Below are positions 36,196 to 46,124 of a stretch of DNA of 64,000 nt, one piece after another. The DNA comes from Arbacia lixula (taxonomy: Eukaryota > Echinodermata > Echinoidea > Arbacioida > Arbaciidae). The stretch's first letter is position 1. Each line of letters begins with the position of its first letter. A program made the position numbers and the translations under genes. The notes beneath the pieces are model-generated. The model did no database searches, was not told where the DNA came from, and saw only the letters and a program-made list of their open reading frames with translations. The stretch lies in NCBI GenBank assembly GCA_963669155.1, contig OZ022576.1, positions 3,152,746 through 3,216,745 of the forward strand, in the 5' to 3' direction.

Positions 36196-36201
36196 GTGTA
36201 A

Positions 36202-36240
<39 letters not shown>

Positions 36241-36246
36241 GTGTAA

Positions 36247-36305
<59 letters not shown>

Positions 36306-36822
36306 AAGTAGCAGTATTAGAATATCTAGCATCAGTATTTTGATTTGGGTTGCGCGTAACTTGAATTGAACTGAATTGAAGTATGGACAGACAAAGAGTG
36401 TGGGGCATATGTGTATATGCGTGTGTTTTTGTGTGCATGCGCGTGAGTGTGGGTGTGTGTGTGTGTTTCGCGAACATTTTAATAGTAAGATCAGAACTAA
36501 AACACTATATGGAGTGATATTTTATTCAACAAAACTATTGTTGTTGTATTATTGCTTCAAATTAGGCTTCGGAATTATTTTATTTTTACATGGTATACTA
36601 TAACTCTAGAGTGCAAGAATACCGCATGGAAGGAATGGCCACAAACGAGTCGGAAGCTATAAGTGAACTCACCCATGATCCTAATAACAAGGTCGACAGC
36701 AGAATCAGGACGAGCCAGTATTTCTTGCGAGATCGTCTTCCGACCAACGACGTCCGAGTCCTAACTTCAACCGAGTTTGAGCTACTTCCGAGTGAAATCT
36801 GGACCAATTGTTGAGCCGACAT
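28858..36822 (-). CDS. NXPE family-like type II membrane protein, complete gene
   Basis: Five minus-strand exons (36673-36822, 33530-33994, 31630-31970, 30074-30132, 28858-29675) join in phase into 1833 bases, 610 residues plus stop. The N-terminus is a short basic cytoplasmic tail with a signal-anchor helix (about 36-49, YWLVLILLSTLLLG). A filamin/Ig-like region covers about 60-215, with the family's LVHPSDAV motif at its end. The C-terminal part is a PC-esterase/SGNH-like domain with GHRILMLGDSVACQW (Ser at about 408) and a late FIDVWD and H (about 567 and 579). NXPE proteins are poorly characterised; the vertebrate ones were named for similarity to neurexophilin. Some PC-esterase relatives modify glycans in the Golgi, which is only suggestive here. 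I cannot assign a specific vertebrate paralogue. Confidence 0.9.
30074..30132 (-). CDS. NXPE-like exon 4 (59 bases)
   Basis: Small exon encoding DTNFKSYLQSPGSINIAEKT. Acceptor TTGCAG, donor GTGAGG. Split codons on both sides fit exons 3 and 5. It lies outside any long open frame. Confidence 0.82.
31005..31285. repeat. Dispersed repeat, copy 2
   Basis: Same order of conserved blocks as 22741-23040, with a poly-C insertion near 31136. In the intron between NXPE-like exons 3 and 4. Confidence 0.75.
31630..31970 (-). CDS. NXPE-like exon 3
   Basis: Continues the domain with RLVHPSDAVRWMREF, then CFTWMATF and CFYGANQTGLGESAFICVKP. Ends two bases into a codon before donor GTAAGC. Acceptor CGCAAG is less standard. 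Confidence 0.9.
33530..33994 (-). CDS. NXPE-like exon 2: Ig/filamin-like domain
   Basis: 155 codons, phase 0 at both ends. Contains YEVGDLVEVRIDARDGMGKP, then GGDFWFVNIFSP and DHNNGSYSAFFL, typical of the NXPE E-set domain. Acceptor TTACAG, donor GTGAGC. Confidence 0.92.
35320..35346. repeat. GT dinucleotide repeat
   Basis: About 13 GT units in NXPE-like intron 1. Confidence 0.9.
36066..36305. repeat. CTA/TAG trinucleotide repeat, about 240 bp
   Basis: Begins as a few ACT units and switches to (TAG/AGT)n, with three GGTGTAA-type interruptions. It is the opposite strand sense of the array at 15007-15650. In NXPE-like intron 1, about 370 bases from the exon 1 donor. Confidence 0.95.
36673..36822 (-). 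CDS. NXPE-like exon 1: start and signal anchor
   Basis: 50 codons, phase 0 at the end, donor GTGAGT. The basic segment RRSRKK precedes a 14-residue hydrophobic helix, the usual type II signal-anchor layout. The start codon is the first Met of the frame. Confidence 0.85.
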
Positions 36823-37995
36823 GATTGTACAGAGATCGAGTCAGCGCGTACACTAGCTAGGAGTTCGAAACGAGCACTCCCTACGGACTTATGAAACCTC
36901 GGTCAGTTCCTCCTGTAGTTATTTCTGACTGTGCCCGAGTGATGTACCGGTAAAGCATTGGGAGCAGACTACAGACCGACGTACAGCATAGTCATGACCT
37001 GAAGACGGACGTCACAGATTGCGTGAGTCACACCCGCGCGTTTAGCGACTAGTCTACATTCTGCAGTCACCATCACTGATGTTTCACCCACGTGTTTCGA
37101 TAAGATCGGCAACAAGAAAAAAGAGAGATGGAGATATGAATAAACTATTGAATAGGGCTGGAGGGAGACGTGGGGAGTGGGTGAGAGAGAGTGTGTGTTG
37201 ACGGCCAGGTTGAACTTTTGGAAGTGAGCTTAAGATGTGGACATGATTAGGTGCAACTTATCCAGCAGCTTGTTATGTATACACTCAAACCTTTTCATCA
37301 TACCTCTGAAAGGTACATGACGACAATCCCTATAAATTAGTTTTCAAACGTGACCCAGCCTGACTGACCAGACGTACAGTTAACGCGTCAGATGGGCTTA
37401 TTTTAACCGTGATGGCGACTTGAGCAGAGACAGCTTACAACAGCGCACCATGGACGCGCGCGCACTCACGGTAGTCGCGTTATCGATTGTAAATATCGAT
37501 GAATTAATAATTGTATATCATATGCCATTAAATATGTTTTTTTTTAAATCTCTTCTGAACAATTATCTATGTTTCATCATACCATTAAGGCGTAATGTGC
37601 CCTAAGCAATAAATAGACTGATCAATGTAAATGACATGAAAAATATGACTTAATCAACTTGTAACATAAAAAAAATTGATGATCACATTTGTTTCTATCT
37701 GCAAAAAGAGATTTTCTTGCACAATCAAGAAGAACTTTATAATTATGAATTTTGAGCAGTCTAGGACTACAAACCTGAGCTTGTTCTTGCTGCTTTTGTC
37801 TGGTGTCATATCAACCTCCTCATTTTATGTACCCATGCGGTATCTGTTACAAAGCAGTGCAGTGAAGGCAGCAGGCAGTAGAGTATGCAGAATGTAATGT
37901 TTGGTACCATAAACAATTAATGCATGGAAATGAGTGATAAAATGTTTGAACGCTGCAAAACCATGCCTCTGAGTTAGATTTGCTGTTCCTGTGGC

Positions 37996-38476
37996 TTGCC
38001 AAACTTGGACAATCTATTTTTAACCTACCTGATATATAGTGTTGACTTGTCATTTGAAGCCCTGAATTCAACAATCGCTTCTGATGTTGATAGTGATTTT
38101 TATATACCTGCAAGTGACGTCTCTCACCCTATTTTTACATGTAGTCTTAAAGCTAGTACTAGGTGTGAAGCCAAGGCAAATAGCAAAGCTAAGTCCAACC
38201 CTGAAAATAAGCAAAAACTTAAAAATAAGCCGATCAAGATGATTAACATAAACTGTCAAAGTATCAACTCTCCGCGTGACCAGTTTCAAACTCTAGAGAC
38301 TGAAACCCCTGATGTGTAGTGGGGAAGGAATCCTGGCTCAACAATTACTACATGGGAAATCTATAAAAACCCTCCTAATTTTCATGTATTTAGGAAAGAT
38401 GAAATAGGAGGGGACACTCAAGGAGGAGTCTTCATTGCAATCAAGGGACAAAAAAATTGCCAACTAAGAAATTGAC
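37996..38476 (+). pseudogene. LINE endonuclease-domain relic
   Basis: The frame contains KMININCQSINSPRDQFQTL, a start typical of the exonuclease/endonuclease domain of non-LTR retrotransposons. An in-frame TAG follows ETPDV, then the same frame resumes with NFHVFRKDEIGGDTQGGVF and AIKG, another family motif. It ends at TGA near 38476 without the rest of the endonuclease or any reverse transcriptase. An internal fragment, dead. Confidence 0.7.
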
Positions 38477-39615
38477 TAGACATATTTATGTTAATTATGG
38501 CATAAATGCATTTATAAGCTCTCATACTAGCAATTTGTCGATTTTGGTGTTGTTTGTGAGTCGTTATATTCGTTATCCTCTTTTTTCAAATCATGATCCC
38601 ATCTATCATGATACTGTGGTCAAGATGAGCACCATAGATTTAATAGTTCACAATTCTTTAAGTATTGCCAATGAGCGGGAGAATGTTTCGAAGGGAATTT
38701 CCCTATCCATGATTAAGTACAATATGCATAATGATACACTATTACTGTCAATCATATTGTAACGAAATAGCCCCTAATTGATGGCTATGTTCGTGATATT
38801 ATTCGTATAATCCGATGAATATGATTATTGGAATAAAGTACAGATCGATTATTGAGATAGATGAGTCGATCTGCTGAAATTGCATTAAATTATTAATCGT
38901 TAGTAGACATGTGTTAATTATCTTAATTGGAAAAGTTAAATGACTTTAATTTCAAGGATCAAGATAAAGCAGGATGAAGTCACATAAGAATAATAAATAA
39001 TTAGTAATATGACGTGTCAATTTTAGTAAATGGTGAATAATTAGTAGAGATATAATCCTGTGAAGATTGTTGTAACCACTAGACAAATTGTAAAATGATG
39101 GCTAGATTAGAGAGCATGATTTTTAAAACATTTCAGCATGCGTCACATGCACAGCATGCACGAATTCCAGGGCTATGTGAGTGCTATTGACATTCGACGC
39201 TTATAGCATCGTGTGAGCTCATTCGCTGCGTTAATTGAGGAATTCAACAATCAGGAGTAGAGCATATCAAATTATGAACAAAAGCCACGCAATTCAGCAT
39301 GTTGTGTGTGAGTGTCTGATTGGCGGAAGCTGCGTCGGTTACTGGCAGGGTCCAAAAAGGGTGTTCCGCTGCAACTTTCATAATGCGTAAGCATTACCAT
39401 ATTACAATTATTTCCTTTATATTTACCCATGAAAAGTGTGAGTGTAAGATGATAGAGAGTGGCACCAAAATAGTGGAGTAATAGTGGATATTACCGTTAT
39501 AATACGTCCTTTTGCCCCATCCAGATATCGATCCTGCACCCCCACTCCTGTTTCTTCCTTCTGTGTCGTGATTTAATATCTGAGCTTACCCTAGCAAAGC
39601 AAAAGGGAATCGCCT

Positions 39616-39633
39616 CCCCCCCCCCCCCCCCCC
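39616..39633. repeat. Poly-C tract (18 C)
   Basis: Uninterrupted C run about 300 bases upstream of the sulfotransferase-like start codon. Confidence 0.9.
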
Positions 39634-39931
39634 TCCACATACACCCTATGCACGTCCTCCAAATCATCCGGACATTTCCCTCGAAAGTTCATCGATCCTA
39701 TTCAAGTACTGTTTGCTCAGACGTGTCAGATCAGTATCGTACCAGTCTACCATAGAGATAGGATCACAGTATGGAAAGATAGAGATTGTGGACTTTCGCC
39801 AAACATAGATATGTGCCATCAATCATAGTCCGATATAACGGGGCCAGAATAACATATTGCGCATGTACATGTACTATATCTCTCTATTCCGCAGAACCAC
39901 GACCACGGGCTAAACGAAGTCGGAATCAAAC

Positions 39932-40224
39932 ATGGCGTGTCAGCTGCGTGCAGGGAAGGTTGAGCCAGGGAGACCAGGCAGGGTCGTAATGTGGATGGTA
40001 CCTCGAACAGTCTCGACATCGTTCGCTAAGTGCATGACCGGGATCCCAGGCGCAGAAATCTGGCTCGAACCCCTCGGCTACTGCTATTTCGCTGAAGAGT
40101 TTTATAGATTCGCAGAGAAGCAAAGCTTGCCTCCAGAGTATGAGGGGAACGAGGAGAGCTATTCCCGGGCAGCCAGTGTGCTTGGGGCCCAGCTTGGGGT
40201 CACCTTTCCACCCGACAGACTGTC
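39932..40224 (+). CDS. Sulfotransferase-like exon 1
   Basis: Encodes residues 1-97 and two bases of the next codon. Begins MACQLRAGKVEPGRPGRVVM and carries the P-loop PRTVSTSF. The ATG at 39932 is the first of the frame. Donor GTGAGT at 40225. Confidence 0.82.
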
Positions 40225-41602
40225 GTGAGTAATAAGACTGTCTTAAGAAGTGATAATCGGTGCGATTGAAGCCTATACAAGCAGGGTGTCTGCATCAGAT
40301 ATGATCATGTTGCCAATATTCCCGAGACCCCCCGAAATGATTACCACCAGAATAACTTCGCCCCTATGACTACTACCCTACTGCAGACACTTGGAGATCA
40401 TATAAATCATTTTTTTTTTATTTAATCGAATATACTTCAATGTAAATTAAGTCAATGATTTCATTAATATAATGATAAATGATTTTGTTACAACTGTTTG
40501 GGGAAGCGCATAACGTAAACCATTGCTTACTATAACAATCGTTTATCACGATCGTGATTTTGTTTGTCCTCTCTTATGTTTTTCTATCAACCTATCAACA
40601 CCATAACTATACGCGTATTGGGTGATGTCCAGTGGGTTAATTTTCCTGGGGGAGGAGAAGGAGAAGCAGAAGAAGAAGAAGAAGAAGAAGAAGAAGAAGA
40701 AGAAGAAGAAGAAGAAGAAGAAGGGGAAGAAGAAAAAGAAGGAGATGATGGAGGAGGAGGAGCGAAGGAGGAGGACAAGGTGGGGGGGGGGGGGGGAGGG
40801 GAGAGAGAGAGGAGGGTCGAGGGATAGGACGGGGTAGCTTGGGGTAATAGTGGATGCCAGGACTGAAAAGTTGCTATCGCGACTTAGAGCGAGCAGGATT
40901 GACCGATATTATTTTTAAACGAAATTACTTTCTATTTCCTCTGAACAACAAAGGCGCTGCAACATTAAGAAGAGGTTGGAGGAGTCCACCAGCAAGTACG
41001 TGTTCGTGAAGGATCAAGGCGTTGCGATGCACAGCGACGCCTTAAAGCAATATCTCCCTGCAGGCTTCCAACACGCCTTTCTCATTCGGCACCCAGATCT
41101 CGTATACGCATCTCTACGCACTTCCTTATACTCCTTACGGCGGAATAAGGGCAATCTTCCTGCAGAGGTAGACGAGGAGGGCAAGTACGACATGCGGCTC
41201 CATGAACAGGAGATGCCACCAGAGCTGTTCTACATCTACCACCACTCCCTCTGGAAGTACGTTCGGGAGCACTTCGACCCGAACCCGGTCGTGATCGACG
41301 CCTTCGATCTGCAGTCGAAGCCTGCCGAAGTGCTGTCGAAGTTCTGCGAGCGGGTCGGCCTGCCTTACAGTGAGTCCCTCCTCCAATGGGACACGTCGCT
41401 CGAGATGGCCAAAACATGGAAGTGGCCGTCAGACGACCTAATTCACAATAAGGAATTCTTAGAAACTACCAGGGCCTCTGGAAAGTTTCTCCCACTGAAA
41501 CAACCCCCGTCACGTGACACGTTGGCCGATGACGTCATCGAAATATCTGATAAGGTGATGCCGCTTTACCAGGAAATGTACCTAAATCGACTCAAAGTCT
41601 GA
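39932..41602 (+). CDS. Sulfotransferase-like P-loop protein, complete 2-exon gene
   Basis: Exons 39932-40224 and 40954-41602 join in phase (donor GTGAGT, acceptor AAAG) into 942 bases, 313 residues plus stop. Residues 24-31 (PRTVSTSF) form a PAPS 5'-phosphosulfate-type loop. R143 and S151 in FLIRHPDLVYASLR have the R-x7-S spacing of the 3'-phosphate site. So the fold and cofactor site of a cytosolic-type sulfotransferase are visible. There is no signal peptide or membrane helix, so a soluble cytosolic protein is likely. Similar invertebrate proteins are, as I recall, often labelled 'branched-chain aminotransferase-like', which this sequence does not support. Substrate unknown. Confidence 0.82.
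40672..40740. repeat. GAA trinucleotide repeat
   Basis: About 17 GAA units followed by impure purine-rich sequence and a G run (40783-40796), inside the intron of the sulfotransferase-like gene. Confidence 0.93.
40954..41602 (+). CDS. Sulfotransferase-like exon 2
   Basis: Encodes residues 98-313, from SRCNIKKRLEE to NRLKV-TGA. Includes KYVFVKDQGVAMHSDAL, AFLIRHPDLVYASLRTSLYS and CERVGLPYSESLLQWD. The acceptor after ACAAAG is the only one that restores phase. Confidence 0.85.
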
Positions 41603-42152
41603 AGTCTTGCATCTGAATCACTTTGCTGTTAACACATGTCAAGATTTCGGAAAGGCGTTCATTCACTTAAGCAGGGACGTTTTAGGTATGAGAAACAACT
41701 TGAGCATCATAATCAAACATCTGTATGGATACTAAAGCGTGCTGATAAATGTCAAATGCATTCCACAATCATGACAATGCTTTGATGTCCCATGGACAGC
41801 ACCGACATTTAGCGGATGTCAACATGGAAAGAAATATCTTTAATTCCCCATTTTGTCTCTTAAAACTTTGGTTTTGCTATTTTCAAGAAAGTTAAGGGCA
41901 ACACCATTGAAGACAAAATAATGTTATGTTGAGTTATTGAGTGGCCCAAAACGGTAAAATACTGGGAATAGATTTATCCACATTTTTCAGAAATTACACA
42001 CTTATTTATGTTAAGTACTTGATACAGGTACATTCATGTGCTGTTGGCATTTCTTTCCTTCTGCATGTATGTATGAATGGTTCCTATCTTTGCTATAATA
42101 TATTGTATTGTATTGTATTGAAATGCCGAAGAAATGATATATTTCAAACTAC

Positions 42153-42158
42153 AATAAA
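42153..42158 (+). terminator. Candidate polyadenylation signal of the sulfotransferase-like gene
   Basis: AATAAA about 550 bases after the stop. A second AATAAA is at 42299. Either would give a normal 3' UTR length. Confidence 0.4.
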
Positions 42159-43247
42159 TGTTGCATTACACCTGACAGCAAACACAGGTTTCCACTGGGG
42201 CTCTTATGTTGGTCATGAAGGCTTGTCTTGTATGTTGTTGTATAATGGGGACTAAGTAGCAATGAATGCCCATGTGATTTTTGTCACTGACCATCACTAA
42301 TAAAATGGAGACGTGTTTCACTCCATATCGTTATATGGGTTTAGGCCATGAAGTGCCTGGTCTACCTTCAATGATGCAGTCCTCACTTCAGACATGGAAA
42401 TTGCTAACCACACATTGATGTTATTTTACTTTTTTCAGATGAAGCAATTAACCCACACAAAAACACTGACACTCTTTGGTAGCTTTTGACTTTGAAAGTA
42501 AGCATTCATTTATTCAGCTGAAGTGTAAAAGCGAAATATAACATGCTTGACCCATATCATTGTTGCCAAGTCCCTGCCTGGGCATACAAGATCTGCTTTA
42601 TTTACATTTCATTTGTACAAGGTATATAATTAATGTATGACCAGGCAATTACCTTAGGGCTGAAAACAAACATACATGATCATGAAGACTAATACAACTC
42701 ACAAGTACATAAAATGCAGTTCTTTCAATAGTACTTTTGTAACAATCAACGTTTTTTAAATTCCCATCCAAGAAAAAAAACATAGAGCCATTGTTGCCCC
42801 AGCACCTTTCCTCTCTCCCACCTCACTATTTAAGTGACCTTTCAAAATGAATTACAACTTTCAAAAAGTGATATCAAAATATGTCTGTAAGGCATAATAC
42901 TGCATTCAAGATGAAATGATTACACATGACTTTAATCCTGAACAAATAGTGCCCTATAACACTACATTCATTGTGTAGACATCGTGATTTCATTGACTAC
43001 AAAGTAGACCTACCTGCCACGGATGATCTGACAATGACGTCATTGCTTGTGTGCACAGAATCAGAGATAGCCTATGATAGCAGTGTCCTTAGATCTGTTG
43101 ATCAGCTGGCAAGCTGTGCAGTCAGGCTTGTCAGCGTCAATATTCATCAGTAATAATAGCATTAATATTCATCAGTTCTGATAGCATTATCGTTTATTAT
43201 TTTATCAGCGTTATTATCATTCCGCCTTTGCTTTCCCCCAAAGACTT

Positions 43248-43514
43248 GGGGGGGGGGGGGGGGGGGCATGGAGAACTTTGATCTCATTGACACTCCACAG
43301 AAGAACTAACTGCACAGCTACTTGCCAGCTGATTAACAGATCTAGGGACAATGTCATCATTACTGGTACGTGTGTACAAAGAGTCTGAGAATAATCTCAT
43401 TTGATTGTTTTGTTGTACATTCTCTGCCATAAAATAAACCACACCCCTTTGTCTGACATTATTCGATAAAAAGAAAATACCGCTCTACCCTTCACCCCCC
43501 CCCCCCCCCCCCCC
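43248..43514. repeat. Paired G19 and C20 homopolymers
   Basis: G19 at 43248-43266 and C20 at 43495-43514 face each other across about 230 bases and could pair. Confidence 0.9.
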
Positions 43515-45156
43515 ACCACCCCCTACCACCACGCAACGATCAAATATGTTTTGTCACCACCTACTCACAAGATAACCACATTGCACCTTGAGCAATGATT
43601 AACTCTTAGCCTGCCCCAACGCACAGAGCCCAGTGCCACGCTGCTAATCCCCATTGTGCCAGCCCCAAATCCGCCCTGTGCCAAGTTTATTTTGAGTCCT
43701 CGTTAGTTGCGCTTCATTTTCTGTGTTGGCATTTTCGAACCACTATATTTTGAAACTTATACACTTTTACAGAAAAATGTGTACACAAAAGTTGTAGAAA
43801 ATCTTATCAGCTTCATTATAATATCACATTCGTACAGAGATCTTACTTTCTTATTTTGTTATAAACTAATAATAAACATTTAGCTGTACTTTTCAAGTCA
43901 TTTCTGTGCTATATTCGGTTGAACTGCATACATGCTTCTTTATTTTCAGATCTTATTCATAATGTTGTATGTTTATATGGTAACTTCCCTTTGGCATTTT
44001 GTGACAAATATCCCCCTTGGACCCCACAAATAGGCTATGCCTTGACTAGAAACGATTGGGTACACAATGTGCATCCTGTCTTTTATTCCTTTATTTGCAT
44101 GAGGGAGTGATAAGGTACATCCTGTATATCAAATACAAAACACTAAATTATTCAAGAAAATTCAATCTGAAAGGTGTAAACAAACATGCGTAATCCAAAG
44201 CCGATTAGCTGGTGCGTGCGATGCGATGAACAATAGCGTGTGCGAAGCATTAAGTACAAGTGCAATGAGCATGAACAATGACTGCTATGACGAATGCGAG
44301 CAAGCGCGCTTCTGGCACTCGAACGGTAGCGCCCTTGCTTGAACAAAGCAGTCAAGCGATAGCGCGCTAGCGTGTATGAAGCACCGTAACAATAGCGTGT
44401 TTGCAGCGCTATGGCACTTTAAGAGTTAAAGTAACAGCAATATTTCATGATATTGCAAAGTATCTGGAAGGGGTGATATTGCATTGCTCAATCTATATCT
44501 ACTATGCAAGGATGTGTTTAAAAATTGCTCCACAAAATGAAAAGAGCATTTAAGACCATAAAAATGAATGAATTAAATCATAATATCATTCTCATATTTA
44601 GATAAGAAAACAGTAAATTCAAAATTATAGTATCACACTGCCTATGCGGCCATCTTGAAAATATCCAAGACATTGATAACCATCAATATAAAAATAAGTT
44701 GTTTTTAAAATCAAACTATTACATCACATTCTTTCATATGTACCTCTAGAGAGAACCTCCAGCAATGAGGTGCAGAAATGGTATCAGTCCAGTCAAGAAA
44801 ACTAAGTTAGAGCTCACTGAGCTGCTAAGTATGAGAACACAAACCAGCATCTCTACCTTAAGATGTACTGGACACAAAAACAGGATTAATCATTTGTACA
44901 ATGAGGAAGTTTGTTCACTGTCCACGCAGCTCTTTAGAGTCCCACATGTGCATGATAACCCAGCGCATTATGCATAAACTCGGTCATTCATCTGGCCCAG
45001 CTACCTCTTGTATGCTCAAACTTGTTTATTTTTTTCTTACATAATTCAATTGCATCCACGCAGATCCAAGCAAAAGTACATAGATGCATCAAAATAATCG
45101 CTTTCAGAAAATACACTTGGTAGTGCAAGTCTTGAATGCAGAGTTACAGACACCAC

Positions 45157-45430
45157 TTTAAGGGATAGTTCACCGTGAAGATAAGTGAAAGAAACATATT
45201 AATGAAGGTTTGATGAAATTCGGTGACAGGAAAAAATATCAAATGCACATTTAAAAAAAAAAATGAACACAAACATATGGGAGAGCACCTCGCACTTGAC
45301 ATCACAAAACTAAAACATTAAAAGATCATAACTTTCCTAATCCTATAATCAAACCTTCACTAATATTTTTCATTCATGTGTCTGCTTTAATTGAAAGAAC
45401 AATCATTTCAGGGTGAACTATCCCTTTAAG
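45157..45430. mobile_element. Palindromic MITE, complete copy
   Basis: Begins TTTAAGGGATAGTTCACCGT and ends GGTGAACTATCCCTTTAA, near-perfect terminal inverted repeats. Inside are further inverted blocks (ATTAATGAAGGTTTGATGAA and its counterpart). No coding capacity. Diverged relatives are at 50321, 54281 and 60229. Confidence 0.85.
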
Positions 45431-46026
45431 CTACTGCACTTACCCCATGCTGTGCCATGTGTACAACTAATGCACCGATGTTGGAACTATGCTTGTCTAC
45501 ATTCTACATATCTAGAGTGTGAAATATGGGCACATCATTAAAATTTGCCTTGACCTATGACCTTACAGGATGGATGATAATACTGATTGCAAAGAACAGG
45601 TACCACAGATCTTCCATTAAAAGATGTTTAAGTTCCCTTCTGATTATGAATGATGATTTGATATCTGAAGAAGGTAACTCTTGATTCTCTAACCTCATTT
45701 TTTTTTATGTTATTAAATTCCAACCTACAATGATTTGCAAAATTCATGAAAATATCAGCTTATACAATAGTCCCTTCACATCACAATATTTCATTGATAC
45801 AAGCATCACCTCCTAGAACTGCTGGAAGATCACATAGCATAACAGGCACCATTGATGATTCTGTCTGTTATGCTCAATCCAAACAAATCTCCATCAATTA
45901 TACGATGCACTGCCTTTAATAATCTGACAGCACGAGGGCGGTATTTCTCTCACATCTTGGTCAGCTGCTGTCTCAAGTCTGAAGGGGATGAGTTGGGATA
46001 CGATCCTTTCTGCTTGAAAAGACCCA

Positions 46027-46124
46027 TCATAAGTTCTTCTCATGGAAAAAGGCCTTGCCCGTCTCATAGGATCCTATCATTATTGCACAGGCGGGTGCAA
46101 TTTTGGCCAATCGAGGGAGAACAC
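46027..46124 (-). CDS. SLC25A39/40: SLC25A39/40-type exon 10 and stop
   Basis: Encodes [20 protein letters not shown] and [10 protein letters not shown] followed by TGA at 46027-46029. Matches the family's helix 6 and C-terminus in length. Confidence 0.94.

Larger units (their letters stand above)
36823..39931. other. Intergenic region between divergent NXPE-like and sulfotransferase-like genes
   Basis: The two genes point away from each other, so promoters of both should lie here. Contents are a LINE relic (37996-38476), AT-rich sequence and a poly-C tract (39616-39633). No clear core promoter element was recognised. Confidence 0.65.
41603..46026. other. Convergent intergenic region
   Basis: Lies between the 3' ends of the sulfotransferase-like and SLC25A39/40-type genes. 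No gene recognised. It has a G19 tract (43248-43266), a C20 tract (43495-43514), a segment rich in AGCGCG-type motifs (44200-44420) and a palindromic MITE (45157-45430). Confidence 0.65.

Noticed and set aside
35982..36477. Poly-Val, poly-Leu and poly-Tyr frames
   Set aside because: Products of the TAG repeat in NXPE-like intron 1.
40564..40837. Glu/Lys-rich frames
   Set aside because: GAA repeat within the intron of the sulfotransferase-like gene; the exon phases skip it.
44200..44420. Motif-rich segment with AGCGCG, GCGTG and AAC units
   Set aside because: Looks like a degenerate repeat, but I could not define a period or ends, so it is not annotated as a feature of its own.
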